DNA of 64,000 nucleotides from Streptomyces sp. MNU76. Its GTDB lineage: Bacteria; Actinomycetota; Actinomycetes; Streptomycetales; Streptomycetaceae. The position numbers and the translations under genes are program-made. Below the pieces are notes generated by a model. It saw nothing but the letters and a program-made list of their open reading frames with translations, made no database searches and was not told the DNA's origin. The stretch covers positions 1-64,000 of the forward strand of contig NZ_JAJKLK010000015.1 of assembly GCF_020982545.1 (NCBI RefSeq), written 5' to 3'. This document shows positions 17,267 to 25,530 of the stretch, one piece after another (position 1 is the first letter of the stretch; each line of letters opens with the position of its first letter).

Positions 17267-18468
17267 CGGGACGCCTCCGTGGTGTCGCAGTTCTCCAGTA
17301 CGACGGCCAGGCCCTGGCCGACGCCGATACAGATCGCGGCGACGCCGTACCGCTGCCTCGTCTCGCGCAGCACCTTGGCCAGCGTGGCGAGGACGCGTCC
17401 GCCCGAGGCGCCGAGCGGGTGGCCGATCGCGATGGCGCCGCCCTTCTGGTTGACGAGGTTGGGGTCGATCTTCCACGCGTCGACGCAGGCGAGCGACTGC
17501 ACGGCGAAGGCCTCGTTGAGCTCGACCGCGCCCACCTGGTCCCAGCCGATCCCGGCGCGGGCCAGCGCCCGGTTTGCCGCCTCCACTGGGGCGTAGCCGA
17601 AGGCCGGCGGCTCCAGTGCCATCACGCCGCGGCCGGCGATTCGGGCGACCGGGTCGGCCCCGATCGTGGCGGCGGCCGCCTCGCTGCCCAGCAGCACTGC
17701 GGAGGCACCGTCGTTGAGCGGGCTGGCGTTGCCCGCGGTGATGGTGCCGCCCTGCTCCGGGGTGCGGAAGACGGGCTTGAGGCCGGCCAGCACCTCCGGT
17801 GTGGATCCGGGGCGGATGCCCTCGTCGCGGGTCAGGTCGACTCCTTCGACCGGCGTCACCAGGTCGTCGTAGAAGCCCGACTCCCAGGCGGCGTGGGCGA
17901 GTCGGTGGGAGCGGGCGGCGAACTCGTCCTGCCGCTCCCGGGAGATGCCGAAGCGCTCCTGCAATTGCTCGTTGGCCTCGCCGAGGCTGACCGTCCACTC
18001 CTTCGGCATCCTCGGGTTGACCAGCCGCCAGCCCAGGGTCGTGGAGACCGCGGTGACGTCGCCGGCCGGGAACGGCTTCGCCGGCTTGGGCAGTACCCAC
18101 GGCGCCCGTGTCATCGACTCGACGCCGCCGGTCAGCACCACCTCCGCGTCGCCGGACTCGATGGTCCGGCTGGCCGCCATCGCCGCGTCGAGGCTGGAGC
18201 CGCACAGGCGGTTCACCGTGGTGCCGGGCACGCTCACCGGGAGGCCGGCGAGCAGCGCCGCCATGCGGCCGACGTTGCGGTTCTCCTCCCCGGCGCCGTT
18301 GGCGTTGCCCCACACCACGTCGTCGATGGCGGTGGGATCGAGGCCCGGCACCGCCGCGAGCGTCGAGGTGATCGCGGCGGCGGCGAGGTCATCGGGGCGG
18401 ACGCCGGCCAGCGCGCCGTTGAAGCGGCCGAACGGTGTCCGTGTCGCGGCATAGAGGAAAGCGCTCAT
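17263..18468 (-). CDS. pcaF: 3-oxoadipyl-CoA thiolase
   Basis: A 401-residue thiolase with nucleophile Cys in NRLCGSSLDAA (about 88), His in GHPLGASGGRVL (about 356) and the second Cys in ICIGVGQGLAV (about 386). The N-terminal stretch WGNANGAGEENRNVGRMAAL is characteristic of PcaF-type thiolases rather than acetoacetyl-CoA thiolases. It cleaves 3-oxoadipyl-CoA to succinyl-CoA and acetyl-CoA. It is the first gene of the pcaFIJ operon, and the divergent LysR gene shares its 71-base promoter region. Confidence 0.9.
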   Translation of the reverse strand: MSAFLYAATRTPFGRFNGALAGVRPDDLAAAAITSTLAAVPGLDPTAIDDVVWGNANGAGEENRNVGRMAALLAGLPVSVPGTTVNRLCGSSLDAAMAASRTIESGDAEVVLTGGVESMTRAPWVLPKPAKPFPAGDVTAVSTTLGWRLVNPRMPKEWTVSLGEANEQLQERFGISRERQDEFAARSHRLAHAAWESGFYDDLVTPVEGVDLTRDEGIRPGSTPEVLAGLKPVFRTPEQGGTITAGNASPLNDGASAVLLGSEAAAATIGADPVARIAGRGVMALEPPAFGYAPVEAANRALARAGIGWDQVGAVELNEAFAVQSLACVDAWKIDPNLVNQKGGAIAIGHPLGASGGRVLATLAKVLRETRQRYGVAAICIGVGQGLAVVLENCDTTEASR

Positions 18469-18539
18469 GGCAACGACGTTAGATGTCAGCCGCGATATTC
18501 TGAAGTACGCATATGGCAGCCGATTGATATGGACGAGAT
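18469..18539. promoter_or_regulatory. Divergent promoter region of pcaF and the LysR gene
   Basis: Seventy-one bases separate the two start codons. The segment is clearly more A/T-rich than its surroundings and contains ATAT-N12-ATAT (about 18511-18530), a possible LysR-type recognition dyad. This exact box is inferred only. Confidence 0.5.
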
Positions 18540-19478
18540 ATGGATCTGCGGCACCTGCGGTACTTCGTCGCGGTGGCCGAGGAGCGCCATTTCGGCCGCG
18601 CAGCCGAGCGGCTGCACATGGCGCAGCCGCCCCTGTCCCAGCAGATCCGTCAACTGGAGACGGAGCTCGGTGTGGAGCTGCTGCACCGCACCACCCGGCG
18701 CGTCGATCTGACCGAGGCGGGTCTGGCCTACCTGGAGCGGGCGCGCGCGATCCTCGCCGAGGTCGACGAGGCCGCCCACCACGCACGGCTCGTCGCGGCC
18801 GGCTCGGTGGGTCACCTCGCGATCGGGTGTGTCGGCTCGGCGACGTACAGCCTCCTGCCCGCGCTCTCGCGCCGGCTCACGGAGGAACTCCCGGGCGTCG
18901 ACTTCTCCTTCCGCGGTGAGATGCTCGCGCCCGACCAGGTCGAGGCACTGCGCACCGGCGCGATCGACGTCGCGCTGCTGCGCCCGCCCGCGGCCGACCT
19001 CTCCCTCACGGTGCACACCTTGCGCCGGGACCGGCTTGTCGTGGCCGTGCCGGTCGACCATCCGCTCGCTCGCCGGAAAAGGCTGCGGGTCACGGACCTC
19101 GCCGGTGCCGACCTGATCGTGCACTCGGCCGACCGCCGGTCGGTGATGTACGACGTAGTGCTGGGCCTGCTGCGCGACGCCGGCATCGAGCCGCACATCC
19201 GCCACGAGGTCGGCGAGACCTCGACCCTCGTCACGCTGGTGGCAGGGGGCCTCGGCGTCGCCGTCGTACCGGAGCCGGTCACCGCGCTGGCGCTCGACGG
19301 TGTGGCCTACCTGCCACTGGCCGGGGCCGACGCGCGGGTGGAGCTGGCGGTCGCCCATCGCGCCGACCGTGCCGAGCCGCATCTGGCTCGCACGGTGGGG
19401 GTCATCCGGGCGACGACGAGCGAGGTCCGTTCCTCCGGTGCCGGGGGAGCCGTGTCGCCCACGCGACGATCTTCGTGA
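18540..19478 (+). CDS. LysR-family regulator, likely activator of pcaFIJ
   Basis: A 312-residue LysR protein. The winged helix (RHLRYFVAVAEERHFGRAAE, then HMAQPPLSQQIRQLE) occupies residues 1-65. The periplasmic-binding-protein-like effector domain (about 90-290) includes GHLAIGCVGSATYSLLPALS and AGGLGVAVVPEP. It is divergent from pcaF, the usual arrangement for a LysR regulator of aromatic catabolism that responds to a pathway intermediate. The last 25 residues are Arg/Ser-rich and overlap the decayed GlcG-like gene on the other strand, so the original stop may have been lost. Confidence 0.85.
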   Translation: MDLRHLRYFVAVAEERHFGRAAERLHMAQPPLSQQIRQLETELGVELLHRTTRRVDLTEAGLAYLERARAILAEVDEAAHHARLVAAGSVGHLAIGCVGSATYSLLPALSRRLTEELPGVDFSFRGEMLAPDQVEALRTGAIDVALLRPPAADLSLTVHTLRRDRLVVAVPVDHPLARRKRLRVTDLAGADLIVHSADRRSVMYDVVLGLLRDAGIEPHIRHEVGETSTLVTLVAGGLGVAVVPEPVTALALDGVAYLPLAGADARVELAVAHRADRAEPHLARTVGVIRATTSEVRSSGAGGAVSPTRRSS

Positions 19479-19661
19479 CGGAGTCCCGGGCCTGCTGCGC
19501 GATGCGGTCGTCGGTCACATCGTCCGCTCCGCCCACGCCGATGGCGCCGATGACCTCCCCGTCGGCAGTGACGATCGGCACGCCGCCCGCGACCGGCAGT
19601 AGGTGACGCCCGTCACGCTCAACGGACGTGTTCATGGGACGAACAAGCGCCTCCGTCCTTG
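19402..19661 (-). pseudogene. GlcG/HbpS-like (DUF336) C-terminal fragment
   Basis: About 60 residues match the end of GlcG/HbpS haem-binding proteins: GRHLLPVAGGVPIVTADGEV, then IGAIGVGGADDVTDDRIAQQ. The N-terminal half is absent, and upstream sequence does not continue the protein. It is a truncated relic between two other genes, next to another decayed gene. Confidence 0.65.
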
Positions 19662-19723
19662 GCCTGGTCGCGCACAATCCGGTAGTGACGGCCCGTGCGG
19701 GCCGAAGCGAGGAGTGATGAGCC

Positions 19724-20331
19724 ATGGCGGGGAGACTGTCGGGCCGGACGGCCGTCGTGACCGGGGGCAGCGCCGGCATCGGGCAGGAGATCGCCCGACG
19801 GCTCGCGTCGGAGGGCGCGGACATCGCGGTCGCGGACCTCGACCCGGCGCAGGAGACGCGGGAACTCGTCATGGCGACCGGCCGGCGGTTTCTCGGCGAC
19901 GAGGTCGACGTGTCCGACGAGGGCGCGGTCCAGGAGTTCGCCGCGCGGGTCCGCACCGAACTCGGTGGCGCCGCCATCCTGGTCAACAACGCCGCCGTCG
20001 TCCTGCTCGCGGACATCGACCTCGGCCGCGACCGGCTGGTGGCGGAGCTGATCGTCAACATCACGTCGTCCAGTCACTGGACCCCGCCGCCACCCTTCGT
20101 CTCCTACGTCGCGGCCAAGGGCGCGCTGAACGGGCTCACCTCGGTCCTGTCCGCCAACCTGGCCGCCCACGACATCACGGTCAACGCCGTCGCGGCGGGC
20201 CTGGTCCGCACGGCAAGCGCGTCCAGCTGCCCGCCGACGTCTCGGGCGCCGTGGCGTTCCTCGCCTCCGACGACGCCGTGTTCATCACGGGCCAGCTGGT
20301 CGCCGCGGACGGCGGCGGTACGCGCCGGTAG
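19724..20331 (+). pseudogene. Short-chain dehydrogenase/reductase, internally deleted and frameshifted
   Basis: The Rossmann start is intact (VVTGGSAGIGQEIARRLASE) and so is NNAA (LVNNAAVVLLAD). About 15-20 residues expected between that and the catalytic Ser (NITSSSHWTPPPPF) are missing. YVAAKG supplies the Tyr and Lys. After GLVRT (about 20212) roughly 25 residues are lost and the frame changes; the typical C-terminus (LPADVSGAVAFLASDDAVFI, TGQLVAADGG) follows in the second frame to 20331. Two deletions mean the gene is dead even if one is repaired. Confidence 0.8.
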
Positions 20332-20899
20332 GGCGGGAAGGGCATCCGGTGCCACGGGAGAGGGAAGGCCGCAGGACGGCTTCGTGACCTGTGCCACATG
20401 GCCAGGGCGGGCCGCAGGGGGCCTCGGTACTGGACGGGCAGAGCCGGACGTCGAGGCTGGTCAGCCGGCGTCCGCCGGAGCGCCCCCGCCGATCGACGAG
20501 CGGATTGTCCGCCTGGTCGTCGGCCGGCCCCGGCCGCTGGCACCCGCCGCGGTCGACGTCCTCGCCCGGGAGGGGTACGACGCCCTGGGCCGCGGTGGAC
20601 GCGGTACTGGACGGGCCGCATGGGCGTGGCCCGCTCTGCGCCGAACTGCTCGCGGCGGTACCCCGCCACACGGTGGTGCTCGCCGGCCGGGCGGTGCGGA
20701 TGGCCGAACAGGTCGTGGCGCACGCCCGGGCCGCGACCGACGCACCCCGTGAACTGGCCTCGGCGCTCCACGCCCTGGTCTATCGGCTGGCCCGGCGGAT
20801 GATCCGCACCAGGCGCTGCCCCTCGTCGTCATCGATCTCGCGGAACCGTACTCGCACAGCCACCAGCACAGCTTCCCTGCCGCGCGCTGCCAGCGAGTG
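20332..20899. other. Stretch without an intact gene; possible coding debris
   Basis: Plus-strand fragments in two frames look protein-like (IDERIVRLVVGRPRPLAPAA at about 20490, and AELLAAVPRHTVVLAGRAVR at about 20640) but never form one open gene. They could be one broken helical protein. No family is recognised. Confidence 0.3.
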
Positions 20900-21232
20900 T
20901 CATTCCGTCGGCGTGCCGATCCGAAGCCGGTTGCCGTCAGGGTCGCGCAGCTCAATCTCACGCGCCCACGGAGCGTCCTTTGCCTGCACACCGAACTCGG
21001 AGGCGATGGCCTCGACATCACGAACGCGGAGGTAGACCAACGTGTCAGGACGGGCGTCGCCCTTGTGCTCCGACAAGAACAACCGCACCCCGCCCCGGGC
21101 GACCTCGACGAACGCAGGAAGTCCCGGTTCGAAACGGTGTTCCCACTGCTTGGCGAAGCCCAGCCGCTCGTACCAAGCGACCGCCACCGCAGCGTCCTCG
21201 ACGCGAAGAATGGGGATGACTTCCTCGTCCAT
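20900..21232 (-). CDS. Glyoxalase/bleomycin-resistance (VOC) family protein
   Basis: 110 residues of the vicinal-oxygen-chelate fold: the starting strand (VIPILRVEDAAVAVAWYERL), LGFAKQWEH, and the closing REIELRDPDGNRLRIGTP. Small stand-alone VOC proteins of this kind often resemble bleomycin-binding proteins, which sequester the drug rather than act as enzymes. Start ATG 21232 is in the conserved place. It is divergent from the small gene at 21370, with tandem repeats between them. Confidence 0.8.
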   Translation of the reverse strand: MDEEVIPILRVEDAAVAVAWYERLGFAKQWEHRFEPGLPAFVEVARGGVRLFLSEHKGDARPDTLVYLRVRDVEAIASEFGVQAKDAPWAREIELRDPDGNRLRIGTPTE

Positions 21233-21297
21233 AGAGTCATCCTCGCAGACCGCCCAGGGCGAACGTTGCCTGATGCGGCACTGGGCTGAGGCCCACG

Positions 21298-21345
21298 CAT
21301 CCCCGGTGAAGCGCCTCCCCGGTGAAGCGCATCCCCGGTGAACGG
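21298..21345. repeat. Three tandem 16-bp repeats
   Basis: Units at 21298-21313, 21314-21329 and 21330-21345 share CCCCGGTGAA with only a few changes. They lie in the divergent region between the VOC gene and the gene starting at 21370. Iterons in a promoter may bind a regulator, or they may be inert. Confidence 0.8.
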
Positions 21346-21369
21346 CCACCCCGCCAAGGCAGTTCGAAC

Positions 21370-21570
21370 GTGCCCAAGAAGCCCAAGACTTCGGAGCAGG
21401 CCGCCAAGGCCGCTCCCGCCCCACAGCCGCCGAAGGCCGCGCCCGCCGCGCCCGCAGAGAATGCCGCCGGCCCCACCTTCCAGGACACGGATCTCGACGA
21501 GCCGAACGGCGAGACCTGGTCCTACTTCTCCGAAGTGGGCGACGAAGAAGACGAGCTGCCCGAGCGGTGA
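21370..21570 (+). CDS. Small Ala/Pro-rich hypothetical protein
   Basis: A 66-residue protein with a Lys/Ala/Pro-rich, disordered first half (PKKPKTSEQAAKAAPAPQPP) and an acidic second half (DTDLDEPNGETWSYFSEVGD). Start GTG 21370. Its stop overlaps the next start as GTGA, so it is coupled to the trypsin-like gene and may be its partner. Similar small genes precede trypsin/effector genes in Streptomyces, but I do not recognise a characterised function. Confidence 0.6.
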   Translation: MPKKPKTSEQAAKAAPAPQPPKAAPAAPAENAAGPTFQDTDLDEPNGETWSYFSEVGDEEDELPER

Positions 21571-22360
21571 CACGACCCGGTCCGGCACCCGTCGACCACC
21601 GTACGGACCCCCGCGTCGTCGAGGTCTACAGCCGCAGACCCGACGGCCGGGGCAGCGGCACCGGGTATCTCCTCGACGGCGGCCTCGTGCTGACCGCCGG
21701 TCACGTCGTCAGCCGCGACGACCCCAGACAGGCCGAGGTCACGGTGCGGCTGCCCGGCTCGCGGGACTACCTGCCGTGCGACGTGGAGTGGTACCGCTAC
21801 GAAGCCGAGGAGCCCGCCGACACCCGCATGGACGCCGCCGTCCTCCGGATCTCCCCGCCGGCAGCGGTGCCGTCTCCGGACGGTCTGCCGCCCCTGCGCT
21901 GGGGACGGCTGGTCACCGGGCTGCCGGCAGCGGCGCCGTCGAGGCACTGGAGGAACTGCACGCCCACGGGGACCCCGGGACGCGGAGCGCGCTGGCCGAC
22001 GCGTCCCGCAACCACGCGGCGGTGCTCCTGGAGCAGGGGCGGGCGGCTGAAGCCGAACCGTTCGCTGCGCGATCCCTCGCGCTCTGCAGGGAACTCGCCA
22101 CCGACGACGGGACCTTCGCCTACGAGGAGGTGGAGGCCCTGCTGCTCCACGGCATGGTGCTGGCCACACTGCGCCCACGGGAGAGCGCACGGCCGCTGCT
22201 GGAGGGACTGGGCAGAGCCCAGGAGGCCGAGGACCGGGAGACGGCTATGCGGCTGGCGGCGGTGCTGATCGATGCGTACCGGGCGGATCCCACTGTGGCC
22301 GATCTGGTCCGCGAACTGACCGGCGACGTACCCGACTGGCTGCGCGATCATCGAGGATGA
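21567..22360 (+). pseudogene. Trypsin-like protease joined to a TPR C-terminus by deletion
   Basis: From GTG 21567, about 120 residues match the start of a trypsin-like protease: GSGTGYLLDGGLVLTAGHVV with the catalytic His, and TRMDAAVLRI with the Asp. At about 21930 the frame is lost. From there the other frame gives a TPR-type C-terminus (HAAVLLEQGRAAEAEPFAAR, SLALCREL) running to 22360. In intact Streptomyces homologues a trypsin domain is followed by a large ATPase region and TPRs. Here the catalytic-Ser part and the whole middle are gone. A deletion with a frame change explains this. Confidence 0.65.
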
Positions 22361-22566
22361 GCACGGCCCAGTCGAACAGCGGTCCGGTCCGCCCAGCCTC
22401 GTCCGCGACGAGCTGTCCACTGACACCGGGCTGTACACGACCCCCTTGCCCACGGGGCTCAGCTCTGCTTCGGGGTGCCTCAGGTCAGCGTGGCGTGTGC
22501 GTTCTCTCACAGCGCGGGGCCGTTCTCACGGGAGGGCGTCGATCCGGCACGGCGGCTCCTCGCTGC

Positions 22567-23424
22567 TCATGCGTGTCCGTCGATGCGCCGGAGGAAGGCG
22601 CGCGTGCGCTGGTGTTCGGGGTCCGTCATGAGCTTTTGGGGTGTCCCTTCCTCCAGGATGACACCCTGGTCGAACATGACGAGCCGGTCCGCGGACGACC
22701 GCGCGAAACCCATCTCGTGGGTGACGACGATCATTGTCAGTCCGTCCTCGACCAACTCCTTCATCACGGTGACGACCTCGCCGACCATCTCCGGGTCGAG
22801 GGCGCTCGTCGGCTCGTCGAAAAGCATCAGTTCCGGCTTCATGGCGAGAGCGCGCGCGATGGCGACCCGCTGTTGCTGGCCTCCGGAAAGAACGGACGGA
22901 CGTGACGATGCCTTGTGGGCGAGGCCGACTCTGGTCAGCAGGGTGTGCGCCAGTTCTCTCGCCTCGGCCTTCGGCAGGCCGAGGACCTTCACCGGGGCGA
23001 CGGCCACGTTCTCCAGGGCCGTGAGGTGGGGGAAGAGGTTGAAGCGCTGGAAGACGAAGCCGATGTTGCGTCTGCGTTCGGCGATCGTCCTCGGGCGCTC
23101 CTCGACCAGTCCGTCCCGGCCGTCCTTGTATCCGACCCGGCGCCCGTGGACGAGGATCTCTCCCTCGTCGATGCTCTCCAGATGGTTGAGGCACCGCAGG
23201 AACGTCGTCTTCCCCGAGCCGGACGGTCCGACGACGACCACCACCTCGCGGGCCCGGACGTCCATGGAGACACCGTTCAGCACCCGTACGTCACCGAACG
23301 CCTTGACCATCCCGCGCGCCGACAGCACCGCCGACGGATCCGCAGGTCCGGCCGGGCCGGTGTGTCCGGTGGAGGCATGGTCGTACGCGTCGTTCACCCC
23401 TGCTGTGATCCCGATCGGTTCCAC
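22567..23424 (-). CDS. Polar amino-acid ABC transporter, ATP-binding protein
   Basis: 285 residues with Walker A VVGPSGSGKTTFLR (about 55), Q-loop FVFQRFNLFPH, signature LSGGQQQRVAIARAL (about 175), Walker B LMLFDEPTSALDP and the H-loop THEMGFA. The pattern is that of GlnQ/HisP-type importers. Start GTG 23424 lies one base after the permease stop. It powers the permease and binding protein encoded just upstream; all three genes run in the same direction. Confidence 0.9.
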   Translation of the reverse strand: MEPIGITAGVNDAYDHASTGHTGPAGPADPSAVLSARGMVKAFGDVRVLNGVSMDVRAREVVVVVGPSGSGKTTFLRCLNHLESIDEGEILVHGRRVGYKDGRDGLVEERPRTIAERRRNIGFVFQRFNLFPHLTALENVAVAPVKVLGLPKAEARELAHTLLTRVGLAHKASSRPSVLSGGQQQRVAIARALAMKPELMLFDEPTSALDPEMVGEVVTVMKELVEDGLTMIVVTHEMGFARSSADRLVMFDQGVILEEGTPQKLMTDPEHQRTRAFLRRIDGHA

Positions 23425-23425
23425 G

Positions 23426-24298
23426 TCAGTACGCCTTCCTGCCTGTGAGTGCGTGTTCCTTGGCGGCGAGTCCTTTCTCGGGGCGCGCCGAGCCGCCGCC
23501 CCTGCCACCGCCGCCGACGAATCGCTCCCGAAGCGAAGGGCCGGGCGGTGGGGCGGTACCGGGGTCCGCGAGCTTTCGCTCGATGAACCGCTGGACGAAC
23601 GACCAGATCGTCGTCAGGCCGAGGTAATAGCACGCCACGACGAGGAAGATCTCGAACGTCTTGAAGGTCGCCGAGTTGATCGACTGGGCCGTCAGGAACA
23701 TCTCCTGCAGCCCGATGACCGACAGCAGCGACGTCGACTTCATCATCAGGTTGAACTCGTTGCCCAGTGGCGGAACGATGATCCGCAGTGCCTGGGGCAG
23801 CAGGATCACCCGCATGGTCAGCGACGGGGTCATGCCGAGGGCCTGCGCCGCCTCCGTCTGCCCACGGTCGATGGCGTCGAGCGCCGCGCGGATGATCTCG
23901 GCCATGTAGGCCGCCTCGTTCACCGCGAGCGTCAGGACGGCGGCCTGCACGACGCCGAGAAGCACGAGGCCGCCCACCGAGACGTCGGTGAAACGGTAGA
24001 CACCTGCCGCCGCGAGGCCGTTGTAGACGAGAACCAATTGGACGAGCAGGGGAGTTCCCCGGATCAGCCAGACATACGTCCGGCCGCACCAGCGCAGCGC
24101 GGCGAAGCGGCTGCGCTGGGCCAGTGCGATGACGAGACCCAGCAGCACACCGAGCAGTTGCGCGACGACCGAGATGTAGACGGTGCGCCAGAGACCCTCC
24201 AGGAATGTGCCCGAAGGGGATATCAGGTAGTGCCAGAAGAACGACCAGTCGAAGCCGGCCACCTGCGCCGAGTCTGCGAGCAAGGACGTGTCAGCCAC
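23426..24298 (-). CDS. Polar amino-acid ABC transporter, permease
   Basis: 290 residues, about five transmembrane helices, with the HisM/GlnP-type EAA loop (AAQALGMTPSLTMRVILLPQ) and LIRGTPLLVQLVLVYN. The first 25 residues are soluble, and the last 45 form a Gly/Pro/Arg-rich cytoplasmic tail. I use GTG 24298, which follows a GGGAGAGGATGAC ribosome site; ATG 24343 is possible but has no such site. Only one permease is present, so it presumably works as a homodimer. Confidence 0.85.
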   Translation of the reverse strand: MADTSLLADSAQVAGFDWSFFWHYLISPSGTFLEGLWRTVYISVVAQLLGVLLGLVIALAQRSRFAALRWCGRTYVWLIRGTPLLVQLVLVYNGLAAAGVYRFTDVSVGGLVLLGVVQAAVLTLAVNEAAYMAEIIRAALDAIDRGQTEAAQALGMTPSLTMRVILLPQALRIIVPPLGNEFNLMMKSTSLLSVIGLQEMFLTAQSINSATFKTFEIFLVVACYYLGLTTIWSFVQRFIERKLADPGTAPPPGPSLRERFVGGGGRGGGSARPEKGLAAKEHALTGRKAY

Positions 24299-24403
24299 GT
24301 CATCCTCTCCCTGGGTGTGTGCGGATGCGGTCGGGCCGGACAACTGCCTGCCTGGATGTACGGCGGTCGAGCGGCCCCACCGGTCGTACGGGCGGGGTGC
24401 CGA

Positions 24404-25276
24404 CTAACCGGCGATGTCGTCGCCCGTCAGGTTCCATTTCTTGAGGATGGCGGCGTACTCGCCGTTCTTCTGGACCGCGGCGAACGCCTTGGTGAGGGCG
24501 TCGTGCAGAGCGGTGTCGTCCTTGCGGGTCGCCGCGCCCACCTTGATGCGGTTGAACGGCTTCCCGGCGAGCGCGAACGTGTCCGGTTGCTGCTTCAGTA
24601 CGTATGCGGCGGTCTCCAGGGTCGTTCCGTAGCTGTCGACCAGTCCGAGGCGCAGTTGCTGAAGGGCATCGGTGTCCTTGTTGAACAGCCGGATGTCGAC
24701 CTTCTGCTTCCCGTCCGCCCGGCACTTCTTCGACTGGTCGGCGAGGTAGTCGGCTACGGTCGTGCCCGTCTGCGCCGCCGCCCTGTTACCGCACAGGTCG
24801 GACGCGCTCTCGATGCCCTTCTCGTTCTTCGCGGACACCACGAGGGTGTTGGAGGCATACATGTACGGGACGAAGTTCACGACCTTCTCCCGCTCGGGCT
24901 TGATGTAGAGCTGGGTGATGATCGCGTCGCACTGTTTGGCCTGCAGCGCCGGGATGATGCCGTTGAAGGCGGTGTTGGCCCAGTTGGCCTTGACGCCGAG
25001 TTGGGACGCGAGCGCGTCCCCGAGTTCGATCTCGGCGCCCACCGGCTTCTGCGCGGCGTCGTAATAGGTCAGTGGCGGCGCGCTGATGTCCGAGCAGTAG
25101 GTGATCTGCCCGTCCTTCACGAATGTCCCGGCCGGCACATCGACCGCGGGTGAGGCCGCGGACGGTGCCCCCGTCCCCGTGGAGCCGCCGCACCCGGCGA
25201 GCATGGCCGCGGCCGCGACGAAGGCGCAGGCCGAGGGGAGTGTCGTGCGACGGGCGTGACGGAACGCTCTTGCCAT
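24404..25276 (-). CDS. Amino-acid ABC transporter, substrate-binding lipoprotein
   Basis: 290 residues. A lipoprotein signal ends in AAAAMLAGCGG, with the lipid-anchored Cys at about 29. The mature protein is a family 3 solute-binding protein (ITYCSDISAPPLTYYD, FNGIIPALQAKQCDAIITQL, SKKCRADGK). The ligand is probably a polar amino acid or a gamma-glutamyl derivative, given the divergent gamma-glutamyltransferase. It is first in the transporter operon and preceded by GTCAA-N5-TTGAC about 55 bases upstream. Confidence 0.9.
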   Translation of the reverse strand: MARAFRHARRTTLPSACAFVAAAAMLAGCGGSTGTGAPSAASPAVDVPAGTFVKDGQITYCSDISAPPLTYYDAAQKPVGAEIELGDALASQLGVKANWANTAFNGIIPALQAKQCDAIITQLYIKPEREKVVNFVPYMYASNTLVVSAKNEKGIESASDLCGNRAAAQTGTTVADYLADQSKKCRADGKQKVDIRLFNKDTDALQQLRLGLVDSYGTTLETAAYVLKQQPDTFALAGKPFNRIKVGAATRKDDTALHDALTKAFAAVQKNGEYAAILKKWNLTGDDIAG

Positions 25277-25331
25277 TGCCGGCCCCCTTCAGGGGTTTCC
25301 GTGGTTGCGTGGGCTCATAGTCAATGCGATA

Positions 25332-25346
25332 GTCAATGGCGTTGAC
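25332..25346. promoter_or_regulatory. Candidate operator GTCAA-N5-TTGAC
   Basis: A perfect 5-base inverted repeat at 25332-25336 and 25342-25346, with a direct repeat ATAGTCAATG also present at 25317-25326 and 25329-25338. It lies in the divergent region between the transporter operon and the gamma-glutamyltransferase. The TetR regulator encoded at 27202 is the obvious candidate to bind; this is inference. Confidence 0.5.
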
Positions 25347-25530
25347 CATAAGGGGAAGCTAGGGCGCACGCTTCAGTACTGTCAAGGAATCTCTCGTTAC
25401 GTAGCGGTTAACGCCGATCTGCCCGGCGAGTGGAGCCCAGTCGCCGCACCCGGCATCACGGCTTCGTCCGTGCCGGGAAACAGATGGCACTCCTCAGGGG
25501 ATTCGCGTTGGTGCGCCGGGGAAGGGAATC

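Noticed and set aside
22475..25153. 892-codon open frame on the plus strand
   Set aside because: It is antisense to the whole ABC transporter operon, whose three proteins have clear motifs.
25376..25530. Possible riboswitch upstream of the gamma-glutamyltransferase
   Set aside because: The leader has no recognisable conserved aptamer motif; the palindrome nearby is better read as an operator.
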